Positions 54,739 through 63,989 are shown, counted from the stretch's first letter. The stretch is 64,000 nt of DNA from Romboutsia hominis (GCF_900002575.1 NZ_LN650648.1:620001-684000); one strand, 5' to 3'. The notes: generated from the letters alone by a model not told the origin. Numbers and translations: made by a program.

Positions 54739-55821
54739 CTACTTACTAGTAGCCGTGTTCATTTTATACTTTGCAAATCTAAGCCATAATCTTATTTTTC
54801 TAAATACATTACCTTGAGATAATATAGTAAATAATCCACAAACTATTAAAATAAAATAATATACAAATATTCCATATAAGAATACAGAATAACCAATAAT
54901 AGCTTTAGAGAATATACCACCAAATATTGTAAAGAATGCTATTTCATTAGCACCAACATTGCCTGGTGTAGGCATAGCAGAAACCGCCATATATAAAAAG
55001 ACTTGTAGTGACAGCATATAAAAATAAGAAGCACCACTTAATCTAAGAGCTTTATATATACAAAATGCTATACTAAAGTAAATAGTAAGCTGAACAATTG
55101 TAAGTAATGTAGATTTAAACAAAGCTTTCTTATCCTTTATAAAGGATTTGATGGAAAAATTATACTCATCTATAAAGCTATTCACTTTTGGTCGTTTGTT
55201 ATCTAAAAATTTTAAAAATTTAATTTTACTTAATAAATTAAAAATAAAGTGAACAAACTTTTTAGTTTGAGTTGGTCTATAAACTATAAAAAATCCGAAG
55301 CATAAAGTAACTATATTAAGAGACATACCCATAGCAATGAAAGTAAGTACAGGTTTTAAAGTAGATTTAAGAACATCTACATTAAAAGCCATTAAAAAAA
55401 TACAATATAAAGTTACCATAATTTGATATATAACAGTTTTATTAGAGACAACTGCAACAGCTTTGCTAGCTGATATATTAGATTTTGATAACTCATAAAC
55501 TTGCATAGGTTGACTACCAGATGCCATAGGAGTAACTAAGTTATAATAAAGACCTAATATACCTACTTTATATCCTAAAAATTTGGTTTTAGCTCCATGT
55601 ATAGAGTTTATTATAACTCTTAAAATATAACCTTCTAAAATTATATATGAAATCATTAATAAAAATCCAACAGCTATATACTTATAATCAATTACTTTTA
55701 AAATATCAGATAAAATATTTATATCTAATGTACTAGCGACTAAATAAGTGGTTACTGTCATTAAAAGGATTAAAAAAATGTATTGCAAAAGATTTTTAGG
55801 CTTTTTACTTATTTTTTTCAT
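54739..55821 (-). CDS. Flippase-like membrane protein (lysylphosphatidylglycerol synthase TM domain/UPF0104)
   Basis: A 360-residue membrane protein with eight or so spans. It has the family's FLLMISYIILEGYILRVII (about 52-70), YYNLVTPMASGSQPMQVYEL (about 91-110) and SAMPTPGNVGANEIAFFTIF (about 281-300) segments. The PTPG.G..E motif is typical of the flippase part of MprF and of AglD-like proteins. The cytoplasmic MprF aminoacyl-transferase domain is missing, so the substrate could be a lipid or polyprenyl-linked sugar. ATG follows GGGGTGG. Monocistronic. Confidence 0.88.
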   Translation of the reverse strand: MKKISKKPKNLLQYIFLILLMTVTTYLVASTLDINILSDILKVIDYKYIAVGFLLMISYIILEGYILRVIINSIHGAKTKFLGYKVGILGLYYNLVTPMASGSQPMQVYELSKSNISASKAVAVVSNKTVIYQIMVTLYCIFLMAFNVDVLKSTLKPVLTFIAMGMSLNIVTLCFGFFIVYRPTQTKKFVHFIFNLLSKIKFLKFLDNKRPKVNSFIDEYNFSIKSFIKDKKALFKSTLLTIVQLTIYFSIAFCIYKALRLSGASYFYMLSLQVFLYMAVSAMPTPGNVGANEIAFFTIFGGIFSKAIIGYSVFLYGIFVYYFILIVCGLFTILSQGNVFRKIRLWLRFAKYKMNTATSK

Positions 55822-56184
55822 AATACCACCCCTATTTAAAAATGTCTATTTTCAACTCTTTTAATTAAGTTCGAAATAAAAAATAGTATCTATCAAATTT
55901 ACAAAAAACTATTAAATTTGTATATAAGTGATTTTTTATATAACAATAAAAAATCACATTTATCTTGCAATAAATCTCTTTGAATTCACCAAAGTTTATC
56001 GAATGTAAGTTATATATATATTATACATATAAAAAAGGAATTACAAATGTATATATCAACTAAACTTATAATAGTTTCATATAAAGCGATATGCAGATGG
56101 TAATATTAAAATATTAGAAGGATAAATCATGGATAAATAGAATAAATTTTGAAAAAACTAATGTAAAAGTTTTTAGGAGGAATT
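55822..56184. other. Intergenic region upstream of the decayed ORF
   Basis: About 360 bp of A/T-rich DNA. I see no gene, hairpin terminator or known regulatory element apart from the TTAGGAGG ribosome site at its end. Confidence 0.5.
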
Positions 56185-56408
56185 ATGCTAAAGAAACATA
56201 ATTGTTTACAAGTTATAGAAAATACTTATTTAAAAGAAACTAAAATTATAAAGGCAAGTACCCAAAAAGAGCTTCAAGAAAAGATAAATAGACAAGTAGA
56301 GTTATGGAATGACAAAGAGATTTATTTAAAGCAGCAGATGAAATAAAAGTATACTGGAATATGATTAAACATATTAAAGATATATATAGGATTATGATAT
56401 GTATGTAA
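56185..56408 (+). pseudogene. Short unknown gene, frameshifted
   Basis: The first frame gives a 53-codon ORF (MLKKHNCLQVIENTYLKETK and on, stopping at 56344-56346). The overlapping frame from about 56313 continues with RDLFKAADEIKVYWNMIKHI and stops at 56406-56408. A one-base loss near 56316-56321 would join them into about 74 residues, with a natural helical pattern across the junction. The ribosome site TTAGGAGG is intact. Family not recognised; a real 53-residue protein is the alternative. Confidence 0.5.
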
Positions 56409-56466
56409 GAATAAAATAATTTAAAAATGAAAAACTAAGACTAAAACAACATTTAGGAGGAACATC

Positions 56467-56658
56467 ATGCAATTAAGAAGAGCAGCAGAGATAATGAACT
56501 CAAAGCAAAAGGAAAATATCGTAGTATATTATCAAAATGAGCCAGTAAATATAGTTAGTCTTAATAGTAATATAGGAACTGCATATGTTAAATCAATAAA
56601 TAATAATAGAGGTTTTGATATTTTAATAGAAGAGCTAAGTGAGAAAAAACAACAATAG
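56467..56658 (+). CDS. sspH: Small acid-soluble spore protein, SspH type
   Basis: A 63-residue spore protein. It starts with MQLRRAAEIMNSKQK, the H-type SASP signature (RAxEI...S), continues with VVYYQNEPVNIVSLN in place of the usual V.Y.G.PVWI segment, GTAYVKSI, and closes with DILIEELSE. H-type SASPs are minor spore-core proteins made in the forespore. The ATG follows TTAGGAGGA, and a perfect terminator follows. Its presence indicates a spore-forming host. I could not assign a sigma-G promoter with confidence. Confidence 0.88.
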   Translation: MQLRRAAEIMNSKQKENIVVYYQNEPVNIVSLNSNIGTAYVKSINNNRGFDILIEELSEKKQQ

Positions 56659-56707
56659 AGAAAATTAATAGATTACATAATAATCTATATGCTTAACATA
56701 CAATCAT

Positions 56708-56745
56708 AAAAAGATGCTTAAAATAATTATTTTAAGCATCTTTTT
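56708..56745. terminator. Bidirectional terminator between sspH and glsA
   Basis: A perfect 38-base palindrome built on AAAAAGATGCTTAAAATAA and its complement. Confidence 0.93.
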
Positions 56746-56748
56746 AAT

Positions 56749-57675
56749 TTAATCAAATATATCTAAAACTAGCTCGTTAGACAACTGTTGTAAAATCTTA
56801 ACACCAGCAACACTATTACCCATAGCATCAAGTGAAGGTCCAAATACACCTATTCCCATTTTATTAGGTACAGTAGCAAGTATACCACCGCCAACACCAG
56901 ATTTAGCAGGTATTCCAATATGTACTGCAAAATCACCAGATTCATCATAAAGGCCACAAGTAACCATTATAGACTTAACAATAGTACAAATATCTCTAGG
57001 TATAATCATTTCGCCAGTAAAAGGACTGACTCCTTTGTTAGCTAAAATAGCCCCAATCCTTGCCAAATCTATAGCAGTAACAGAAATAGAACATTGTCTA
57101 AAATAACAGTCTAAAACATCTTCAACATTATCAATTAGGCCATGCCCCTTCATGTAATAAGCTAAAGACCTATTTATATCACCAGTTCTTTTTTCAGATA
57201 AATAAATATCTTCAATTACATGAATATTAGGATTGTTAGTTAACTTTCTAGTAAATTCTAATATTCTATTGGTTTTCTCATTACTATTTTTACCCATTAT
57301 AAGTGAATTAACAATAATAGCACCTGCATTTATAAATGGATTAGATGGATAAGGCTTATTATTTATTTTCATATTAAGAATAGAATTAAAAGCAAAACCA
57401 CTAGGCTCAACCCCTATTTTTCTAAAAACATACTGTGGTGAATTATCCATCATAGCCATTATAAGAGCTATGACCTTAGAAGTACTTTCTATTGCAAAAG
57501 ATTTATTATAATCTCCAGCAAAGTATTCCTTACAATTGCAATCTCTCAAATCTACAATAGCTACACCAAGCTGGTTTTCATCAACTTCAGCAAGTGCTGG
57601 TATATAGGTAGCTACATGACCATTTTTTATGTATTTTTTGTTTTCATTAACTATTTTGTTTAGTAAATCAAACAT
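56749..57675 (-). CDS. glsA: Glutaminase A
   Basis: A 308-residue serine-dependent beta-lactamase-fold enzyme that converts glutamine to glutamate and ammonia. It shows the GHVATYIPALAEVD entry (about 20-33), the SxxK nucleophile motif in ESTSK (about 64-68), NPFINAGAIIV (about 112-122), the catalytic Tyr region, and the C-terminal KSGVGGGILATVPNKMGIGVFGPSLD (about 252-277). ATG 57675 follows AAGGAAG; the longer ORF to 57738 would add 21 residues without a site. It is divergent from the Ser/Thr symporter gene, so the two may share control. Confidence 0.95.
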   Translation of the reverse strand: MFDLLNKIVNENKKYIKNGHVATYIPALAEVDENQLGVAIVDLRDCNCKEYFAGDYNKSFAIESTSKVIALIMAMMDNSPQYVFRKIGVEPSGFAFNSILNMKINNKPYPSNPFINAGAIIVNSLIMGKNSNEKTNRILEFTRKLTNNPNIHVIEDIYLSEKRTGDINRSLAYYMKGHGLIDNVEDVLDCYFRQCSISVTAIDLARIGAILANKGVSPFTGEMIIPRDICTIVKSIMVTCGLYDESGDFAVHIGIPAKSGVGGGILATVPNKMGIGVFGPSLDAMGNSVAGVKILQQLSNELVLDIFD

Positions 57676-57920
57676 AAAAATCGCTTCCTTTTTTATAAAA
57701 TTTGTTATTAGTAGTGTACTTACCCTAAAGCACATCAAAAAAACATATCTAAAAATTCAAAAAATATTATAAAAATTAACTATTACCAAATTTAGAATCT
57801 ATACAATCAAATCATTACTTAACTTTATATATAAAGTTAAAAATAAATAGAATAGGATTAGTAAAAAAGCATATATACTCTATAAGAACTAAAAATAGAA
57901 GAAAGAAAAAGGGGGAGATC

Positions 57921-59141
57921 ATGAAGGGTTTAATAAACAAATGGAATAAAATAAGTTTGGTAAAAAGAATATTAATAGGACTGATAATAGGAATAATACT
58001 TGCGCTTACAGCTAAAGACATAGCAAGTCCAATAGTGATTTTTGGTTCTTTATTCGTAGGGGCATTAAAAGCAGTAGCACCAATTCTTGTATTTTTCTTA
58101 GTAATGTCAGCGATATCTAGCCATGAAAAAGGTCAGCAAACAAATATGAAATCAATTTTAGTACTTTATTTGTTAGGAACATTTTTAGCTGGATTAACAG
58201 CAGTAGTGGGAAGTTTTATATTTCCAACAACATTAACATTAGTAGAGGGAGCTAAAGATGTTGTACCACCAGAAGGTATAGTAGAAGTATTAAAATCATT
58301 ACTAATGAATGTGGTTGATAATCCAGTAAGTGCACTTTTAAATGCAAATTATATAGGTATATTATCATGGTCATTAATGCTAGGATTAGCTTTAAAAAAT
58401 GCCTCAAGTTCAACAAAATTAGTAATATCAAATGTATCAGATGCTCTATCAACGGTTGTAAGGTGGATAATAAATTTTGCACCACTTGGTATAATGGGAT
58501 TGGTATTTAATTCTATAGCAACACAAGGAATAGAATCACTTCTTAGTTATGGACATTTGATAGTAGTATTAATAGGATGTATGGCATTTATAGCATTAGT
58601 AGTAAATCCTATAATAGCTTATGTATACATGAGAGAAAATCCATATCCTTTAGTGTTTAAATGTTTGAAAAATAGTGGAATAACCGCATTTTTCACAAGA
58701 AGTTCAGCTGCAAATATACCAGTAAACATGAAGCTATGTGAAGAATTAAATTTAAATAAAGATACATACTCAGTATCAATACCACTAGGAGCAACTATAA
58801 ATATGGCAGGAGCTGCTATAACAATATCAGTATTAACATTAGCAGCAGTCAATACTTTAGGAATAGAAGTAGATATGGGTATGGCATTATTGCTTAGTTT
58901 AATGTCAGCAGTAAGTGCTTGTGGAGCATCTGGAGTAGCAGGAGGGTCACTACTTTTAATACCTCTAGCTTGTAGCTTATTTGGTATATCAAACGATATA
59001 GCAATGCAAGTAGTAGGAGTAGGATTTATAGTAGGGGTTATACAAGATTCTTGTGAAACAGCACTAAATTCTTCTACGGATGTGCTTTTTACAGCTGTGG
59101 CAGAATATGCTAAAAATAGAAAAGAGAAAAAAGGAGCATAA
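57921..59141 (+). CDS. sstT: Serine/threonine Na+ symporter SstT
   Basis: A 406-residue DAACS-family symporter, close in length to Escherichia coli SstT (414). Family parts are [22 protein letters not shown] (about 8-29), [23 protein letters not shown], the [15 protein letters not shown] hairpin with the serine-rich substrate loop (about 254-268), [14 protein letters not shown] (about 288-301) and [18 protein letters not shown] (about 332-349). It imports serine and threonine with Na+. The ATG follows GGGGGAG. It has its own terminator. Confidence 0.94.
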   Translation: MKGLINKWNKISLVKRILIGLIIGIILALTAKDIASPIVIFGSLFVGALKAVAPILVFFLVMSAISSHEKGQQTNMKSILVLYLLGTFLAGLTAVVGSFIFPTTLTLVEGAKDVVPPEGIVEVLKSLLMNVVDNPVSALLNANYIGILSWSLMLGLALKNASSSTKLVISNVSDALSTVVRWIINFAPLGIMGLVFNSIATQGIESLLSYGHLIVVLIGCMAFIALVVNPIIAYVYMRENPYPLVFKCLKNSGITAFFTRSSAANIPVNMKLCEELNLNKDTYSVSIPLGATINMAGAAITISVLTLAAVNTLGIEVDMGMALLLSLMSAVSACGASGVAGGSLLLIPLACSLFGISNDIAMQVVGVGFIVGVIQDSCETALNSSTDVLFTAVAEYAKNRKEKKGA

Positions 59142-59203
59142 AAATAAAACTTAAATGAGCGTAATTTATATATTTAAAATGTATTTATACTAAATTAGAT
59201 AGA

Positions 59204-59239
59204 AAATAAAAAAGAGGATACTTATCCTCTTTTTTATTT
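59204..59239. terminator. Intrinsic terminator after sstT
   Basis: A 17-bp stem AAATAAAAAAGAGGATA (59204-59220) with 59223-59239, ending T-rich. It can also serve the minus-strand remnant that follows. Confidence 0.9.
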
Positions 59240-59272
59240 AAATAAATTAAAGTATGTTTTAGATTACATAAA

Positions 59273-59467
59273 CTAACTAGCAAAATGTATAACAGGTTTA
59301 TTAATATATGTAAAAGACTTTAAAGTATCTGAATCTAAATTTTCTTTGAACATATCAATAGCAGTTATTTGACTGTTGTTGTAAGTAGTATAGTAATAAA
59401 CTCCAGTATCCTAGCACATACAAGCTTTATATAAAGTTATATCATTTATTGTTAAATTATTATATAA
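59273..59467 (-). pseudogene. Remnant of an unknown gene with an internal stop
   Basis: On the minus strand an open frame reads NDITLYKACMC, a TAG stop at about 59412-59414, then DTGVYYYTTYNNSQITAIDM and KENLDSDTLKSFTYINKPVI up to a stop at 59273-59275. There is no credible start or ribosome site, and an upstream stop closes the frame. The composition is protein-like, so this is probably the C-terminal end of a lost gene. Family not recognised. Confidence 0.5.
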
Positions 59468-59514
59468 ATTTTATAAACAAATAATTAAACTTAAAAATAC
59501 AAAAATAAGAAAAC

Positions 59515-59544
59515 AAAAAAGTGCTTAATTTAAGCACTTTTTTT
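59515..59544. terminator. Terminator for the mini [2Fe-2S] gene
   Basis: A stem AAAAAAGTGCTTAA (59515-59528) with its complement (59530-59543) and T/A-rich ends, serving the minus-strand gene that follows. Confidence 0.9.
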
Positions 59545-59573
59545 GTATGAGTAATATTTTTAAGATTTATTTA

Positions 59574-59741
59574 TTATTTTTCTTTTAAGATTTCTTCTAT
59601 AGAAGATACACATCTACCACATCCAGTAGCTGCACCAGTAGCATTTTTAATATCTTCTACTGTTTTAGCGCCTTCTTCTATAGCTTTTTTTATATCTAAA
59701 TATTTAACTTGTTTACAAAAACATACTGTTTTATTTTCCAT
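59574..59741 (-). CDS. Mini [2Fe-2S] protein, BFD-like, copy 1
   Basis: A 55-residue protein of the bacterioferritin-associated ferredoxin/NirB-central-domain type. Cysteines are arranged as CFC (about 7-9) and GCGRC (about 42-46), i.e. CxC-x32-CxxC, with the usual AIEEGAKTVEDIKNATGA helix between. Such domains hold one [2Fe-2S] cluster. ATG 59741 follows a GGAGA site; the ORF extension to 59807 is not supported. A paralogue lies on the other strand at 60377-60556. Possible roles are electron transfer or iron release. Confidence 0.85.
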   Translation of the reverse strand: MENKTVCFCKQVKYLDIKKAIEEGAKTVEDIKNATGAATGCGRCVSSIEEILKEK

Positions 59742-60036
59742 TTTAAATTCTCCTTTAAACTTTAATATATTCTTACAATTGTAGATACCCAAGGAAAAGG
59801 TGTTCAATCATAAAAATTAAAATATTATGTCTTAAAAAGTTATTGCATCTATGTTTATATAATTAGCATATGTTATTTATTTTAAAGTATGAAACTTCTA
59901 ATAAGACATCTAAATTATAATCTATACAAAAGAAAAATAAAGTACAGAAAAGATTTTTAAGTAAACAGTTGTATAATACTTTTTAAATTGTTAAAAATAA
60001 TCTTAGTTTAAAATATAAAAAGAAGGATGAGTATAT

Positions 60037-60366
60037 ATGAAAAAAATAAGTTGTAGTGTAACAAACTGTGCTCATAATTGTCAAGATACTTGTTATGCTA
60101 ATCGTGTAAATATAGGTGGACAAGGAGCAAAAAATACAGAAGAAACATGTTGTGGTTCTTTCTTAGACAAAAGACATTACTCAACGTTAATAAATAATGC
60201 AAGTGAAGGTAAAAATTCAAGTAATGCTTGTGATTGTTTAATATGCAATGTAGCTACATGTACATATAACAATAACAAATTATGCAATGCAGATGTAGTA
60301 CAAGTAAGTGGAGAAAATGTAAACTTATATATGGAAACAAAATGTTCTACATTCAAGCAAAAATAA
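60037..60366 (+). CDS. DUF1540 double-domain protein
   Basis: A 109-residue Cys-rich protein with two DUF1540 units (about 3-45 and 65-107). Each has C-x3/4-NC...C..C (ISCSVTNCAHNCQDTC; CLICNVATCTYNNNKLC), then an INIGG/VQVSG strand and a closing T-x-C-x-S/T-F. Such domains are predicted small zinc or disulfide folds, common in clostridial spores and stationary cells, with unknown function. It lies ten bp upstream of the second mini [2Fe-2S] gene and is likely cotranscribed with it. Confidence 0.86.
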   Translation: MKKISCSVTNCAHNCQDTCYANRVNIGGQGAKNTEETCCGSFLDKRHYSTLINNASEGKNSSNACDCLICNVATCTYNNNKLCNADVVQVSGENVNLYMETKCSTFKQK

Positions 60367-60376
60367 GGAGGAAAAT

Positions 60377-60556
60377 ATGAGTGAAAATATAATATGTCTA
60401 TGCAAAGGCATAAGTGAGGAAGCAATAGTAAAAGCTATAAAAGAAGGAGCAACAAGTATAGAAGCTGTAAAAGAAAAGACTGAAGCAACAACTGGTCCAT
60501 GTAAAGGCAGCAGATGTATTTCTAAAATTGAGGAATTAATAGAAAAACATAAATAA
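60377..60556 (+). CDS. Mini [2Fe-2S] protein, BFD-like, copy 2
   Basis: A 59-residue protein, too short for many gene finders. ATG 60377 follows AAGGAGGAAA and TAA ends at 60556. It reads MSENIICLCKGISEEAIV, a KAIKEGATSIEAVKE helix, then GPCKGSRCISKIEELI. Cysteines form CxC and CxxxxC clusters as in BFD-type [2Fe-2S] domains. It is a paralogue of the minus-strand gene at 59574-59741, differing in the second Cys spacing (CKGSRC against CGRC). It follows the DUF1540 gene by ten bp. Confidence 0.85.
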   Translation: MSENIICLCKGISEEAIVKAIKEGATSIEAVKEKTEATTGPCKGSRCISKIEELIEKHK

Positions 60557-60579
60557 AGAAAAAAATCTTAGAATTACTA

Positions 60580-60625
60580 AAATACTCCATATATTTTTAT
60601 ATTAAAAAATATATGGAGTATTTTT
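60580..60625 (+). terminator. Intrinsic terminator after the DUF1540 operon
   Basis: A long stem built on AAATACTCCATATATTTTT and its complement, with T residues after it. Confidence 0.88.
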
Positions 60626-60745
60626 ATACTAAAAAATATAAGTTAAAGGTAGTATATATTTTATTTATGTGCGCATACAAGCTTATAGTAGATTATTAAA
60701 AAATAAAGTATAATATATATGATTATTAGTTAAGGATGTGTAAAA

Positions 60746-61566
60746 ATGAATGTAATAAAATATGATGAGACAATCCAAGGTTGGTAAACTCTATTGTATG
60801 TGCGATAGACATACTAGGATTTTCACAAATGATAGTGAATTCCTCTAAAAATGGATATGGGAATAATCTACTAACAGAAATAAACTACCTTATAAATAAA
60901 AATAAACAATGTATAATACCTAATAAATACAGTAAAGGTAAAATAAAAATATTTACGGATAACATGGTAGTGGCCTATCCTATAAAAGGGGATGGAGAAA
61001 AAGAACTAGATGAAATATTAGAAAATGTAGCAGAGTATCAGTTTAACCTATCCTTAGAAGGACTTTTCGTTCGTGGTGGTATAAGCATGGGGGACTTTTA
61101 TATAAATGAAGATAAAGTTTTTGGATCAGCGCTATTGGATGCTCACAACACAGAAAGTAAGATTGCTTGTTACCCAAGGATTATATTAGATAACAATACC
61201 GTATCAAAAGTACAAACTTATATGAACCATTATGATGTAGCACCTTAAAAAAATAAAATACTTATAGATAATGATGGAAATTGGTTTTTAAATTACTTAA
61301 ATACTATATTTAAATATTATACAGAGTGTAGTAATGAATATGAATTTGAGAGAGTTCAATATGAATTATTACTTAGACATAAAAAGAAAATAGAAGAACA
61401 ATTATTTATAAATAGAGAAAACATGAGAGTATGGGACAAGTATGTATGGACTGCAAATTATCATAATTATTTCTGTAGTATACATTTTCCTAAAGAAAAA
61501 GAATTAGAAATATCTAGAAAAGATTTACTTTCGTGGCCAAGGCAAATATCTAATCAAGATACATAA
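60746..61566 (+). pseudogene. Nucleotide-cyclase-like protein, broken by a frameshift and a stop
   Basis: Read through its lesions this encodes about 273 residues. The start (MNVIKYDETIQGW) is in one frame; from about 60781 the frame changes and gives VNSIVCAIDILGFSQMIV, KIKIFTDNMVVAYPI, LFVRGGISMGDFYI, and FGSALLDAHNTESKIACYPR. A TAA at 61246-61248 then interrupts, and the same frame continues with NKILIDNDGNWFLNYLNTIF to a stop at 61564-61566. The Asp residues in AIDILGF and FTDN, and RGGIS, resemble the metal and substrate sites of class III nucleotide cyclases, including Pycsar-type defence cyclases. No effector gene is adjacent. Confidence 0.7.
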
Positions 61567-61568
61567 GA

Positions 61569-61613
61569 AAAAAGCTGTCTAAAAGAAGTTAAAATACTTT
61601 TAGACAGCTTTTT
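61569..61613 (+). terminator. Intrinsic terminator after the cyclase-like pseudogene
   Basis: A stem AAAAAGCTGTCTAAAAG (61569-61585) with its complement (61597-61613), then A/T. Still intact although the gene is broken. Confidence 0.9.
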
Positions 61614-61738
61614 ATATACAAAGAAGATAATACTCACAATTGAATTTAATATAGATATTTTGATTAATTTCAAAAATGAAAATATTTTTCTAAAATATAA
61701 ATAATAGACTGAGAAAAATAATAAAAAAAGAAAAAAAC

Positions 61739-61767
61739 TTGCAGAAATAAAAATGATATGATAAAAT
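61739..61767 (+). promoter_or_regulatory. Likely promoter of the nanE-PTS operon
   Basis: TTGCAG (61739-61744), a 17-base spacer and TAAAAT (61762-61767), about 37 bases before the nanE ATG. No clear cre site was seen. Confidence 0.5.
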
Positions 61768-61803
61768 TTGAACATAAAAAACGATTGCGAAGAGGGGGAG
61801 ACG

Positions 61804-62469
61804 ATGTTTACACAAATAAAAGGAAAACTTATAGTATCGTGTCAAGCCTTAGAAAATGAACCATTACATAGTTCATTTGTAATGGGAAAGATGGCAAAAG
61901 CAGCTAAAGAAGGTGGAGCAGTAGCTATAAGGGCACAAGGCGTGGAAGATATATTAGAAATAAAAAAAACAACTAATTTACCAATAATAGGAATTATAAA
62001 AAGAAATTATAGTGATTCAGAAATATATATAACACCTACCAAAAAAGAAGTAGAAGAACTTTCAAAGACAAAATGTGAAATGATAGCAATAGATGCTACT
62101 GATAGAGTTAGACCAAATGGTGAAATTTTAAAAGATTTAATAGATTATATACATAGCTTTGATATTTTAGTAATGGCAGATATATCAACATATGAAGAAG
62201 CCTTAAATGCTCAAAATCTAGGGTGTGATTGTATATCGACAACATTATGTGGATATACTTCTTACTCAGAAAACCATGAAGGTCCAAATTTAGAGCTTAT
62301 AAAAAAATTATCAGATGAATTATATATACCAGTTATAGCAGAAGGAAGAATAAATACACCAAAGGATTTAAAGGATGTATATGAAAATGGGGCATTTTCA
62401 GCAGTAGTAGGTTCAGCTATAACTAGACCACAACTTATAACAGAAAAGTTTGTAAATGCTATAAAGTAA
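61804..62469 (+). CDS. nanE: N-acetylmannosamine-6-phosphate 2-epimerase
   Basis: A 221-residue TIM-barrel enzyme turning ManNAc-6-phosphate into GlcNAc-6-phosphate. NanE signatures are GKLIVSCQALENEPLH (about 6-21), MAKAAKEGGAVAIRAQG (about 29-45), LPIIGIIKR with the catalytic Lys region (about 60-68), VMADIST (about 124-130), STTLCGYT (about 143-150) and VIAEGRINTPKDL (about 175-187). ATG 61804 follows GGGGGAG; the ORF extension to 61768 lacks a site. It precedes a PTS permease by 23 bp, which suggests that sugar enters already phosphorylated. Confidence 0.94.
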   Translation: MFTQIKGKLIVSCQALENEPLHSSFVMGKMAKAAKEGGAVAIRAQGVEDILEIKKTTNLPIIGIIKRNYSDSEIYITPTKKEVEELSKTKCEMIAIDATDRVRPNGEILKDLIDYIHSFDILVMADISTYEEALNAQNLGCDCISTTLCGYTSYSENHEGPNLELIKKLSDELYIPVIAEGRINTPKDLKDVYENGAFSAVVGSAITRPQLITEKFVNAIK

Positions 62470-62492
62470 AATCATATAAAGGGGAGACAAAT

Positions 62493-63989
62493 ATGTTTAA
62501 ATACTTACAAAAAGTAGGAAAGTCATTTATGCTACCTATAGCAATATTACCAGCAGCAGGTTTACTTTTAGGAATAGGAGGAGCATTATCAAATCCAAAT
62601 ACTATAAATGCTTATCCATTTTTAAATATACCGTGGCTACAAGCAATATTTACTATAATGTCATCAGCAGGAGACGCTGTATTTGGAAATTTAGCATTAA
62701 TATTAGGAGTAGGATTAGCAGTAGGGTTAGCTAAAAAAGATAAGGGAACAGCGGCATTAGCGGCGTTGGTAGGATACGTTATAATGAATGCATCTATAAA
62801 AGCAATGCTTGGAATATTTACACCAGATGCACCAGCAATAGATACTGGAGTTATAGGTTCAATTGCAATAGCATCAGTTGCAGTATGGCTACATAATAGA
62901 TACAATAACATACAATTACCAGCAGTACTTGGTTTCTTTGGTGGTTCAAGATTTGTTCCAATAGCAACAGCATTTGCATCAATATTTGTAGGAGCGATAT
63001 TCTTTATAGTATGGCCAACATTCCAAGGTTGGTTAGTAGTATTAGGTGAGAAGATAGCAGTACTTGGGCCAGTAGGAACATTTTTTTATGGGTTCTTAAT
63101 GAGAATTTGTGGAGCAGTAGGACTTCATCACATGATATATCCAATGTTTTGGATGACAGAGCTTGGAGGAGTAGCAACAGTAGCAGGAAAGCAAGTAGTA
63201 GGAGCTCAAAATATATTCTTTGCACAATTAGCAGATCCAAATCATGTAGGGTTATTTACAGAAGGAACAAGATTCTTTGCAGGTAGATTCGCAACAATGA
63301 TGTTTGGGTTACCAGCAGCATGTTTAGCAATGTATCACTGTGTACCTAAAGAAAAAAGAAATTTAGTAGGTGGATTATTCTTAGGAGCAGCTTTAACTTC
63401 ATTTGTAACAGGTATAACTGAGCCAATAGAGTTTATGTTCTTATTTATATCACCACTTTTATATGTTTTCCATGCAGTACTAGATGGTATATCTTTCTTT
63501 GTGGCAGACATATTAAACATATCAATAGGTAATACTTTCTCTGGCGGTATAATAGATTTCACATTATTTGGGGTATTACAAGGAAATGACAAAACAAATT
63601 GGATGTTAGTAATACCAGTAGGATTATTATGGTTTGCAATATATTATGTGTCTTTTAGATTCTTTATAACAAAGTTTAATATACCAACGCCAGGAAGAGG
63701 AGACGATGAAGTTGAAGAAGTTAAAGTAACTGATAAAGATTCTTTAAAGGACGATGCAGTTGTTATAATAGAAGCATTAGGTGGAGCAGAAAATATAGAA
63801 GAAGTTGATGCATGTATAACAAGACTTAGAGTATCGGTTAAAGATGTCAATAAAGTAGATAAAGCTACAATTAAAAAAATAGGAGCAATAGATGTATTAG
63901 AAGTTGGTGGAGGAATACAAGCAGTATTTGGAGCCAAAGCAGTTTTATATAAAAATATAATAAATGATATATTAGGAACTAATGAATAA
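62493..63989 (+). CDS. PTS permease IICB, glucose/GlcNAc class (probably amino sugar)
   Basis: A 498-residue PTS permease with an N-terminal IIC membrane domain (about 1-385, ten spans) and a C-terminal IIB domain (about 415-495) with the phosphorylated Cys in ACITRLR (about 431-437). IIC motifs are LQKVGKSFMLPIAILPAAGLLLGIGG, GLHHMIYPMFW and TSFVTGITEPIEFMF with the conserved Glu. A IIA domain is absent, so a separate IIA must serve it. The nanE neighbour makes N-acetylmannosamine (or GlcNAc) the best guess for the substrate. The stop lies 11 bases before the window edge. Confidence 0.9.
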   Translation: MFKYLQKVGKSFMLPIAILPAAGLLLGIGGALSNPNTINAYPFLNIPWLQAIFTIMSSAGDAVFGNLALILGVGLAVGLAKKDKGTAALAALVGYVIMNASIKAMLGIFTPDAPAIDTGVIGSIAIASVAVWLHNRYNNIQLPAVLGFFGGSRFVPIATAFASIFVGAIFFIVWPTFQGWLVVLGEKIAVLGPVGTFFYGFLMRICGAVGLHHMIYPMFWMTELGGVATVAGKQVVGAQNIFFAQLADPNHVGLFTEGTRFFAGRFATMMFGLPAACLAMYHCVPKEKRNLVGGLFLGAALTSFVTGITEPIEFMFLFISPLLYVFHAVLDGISFFVADILNISIGNTFSGGIIDFTLFGVLQGNDKTNWMLVIPVGLLWFAIYYVSFRFFITKFNIPTPGRGDDEVEEVKVTDKDSLKDDAVVIIEALGGAENIEEVDACITRLRVSVKDVNKVDKATIKKIGAIDVLEVGGGIQAVFGAKAVLYKNIINDILGTNE

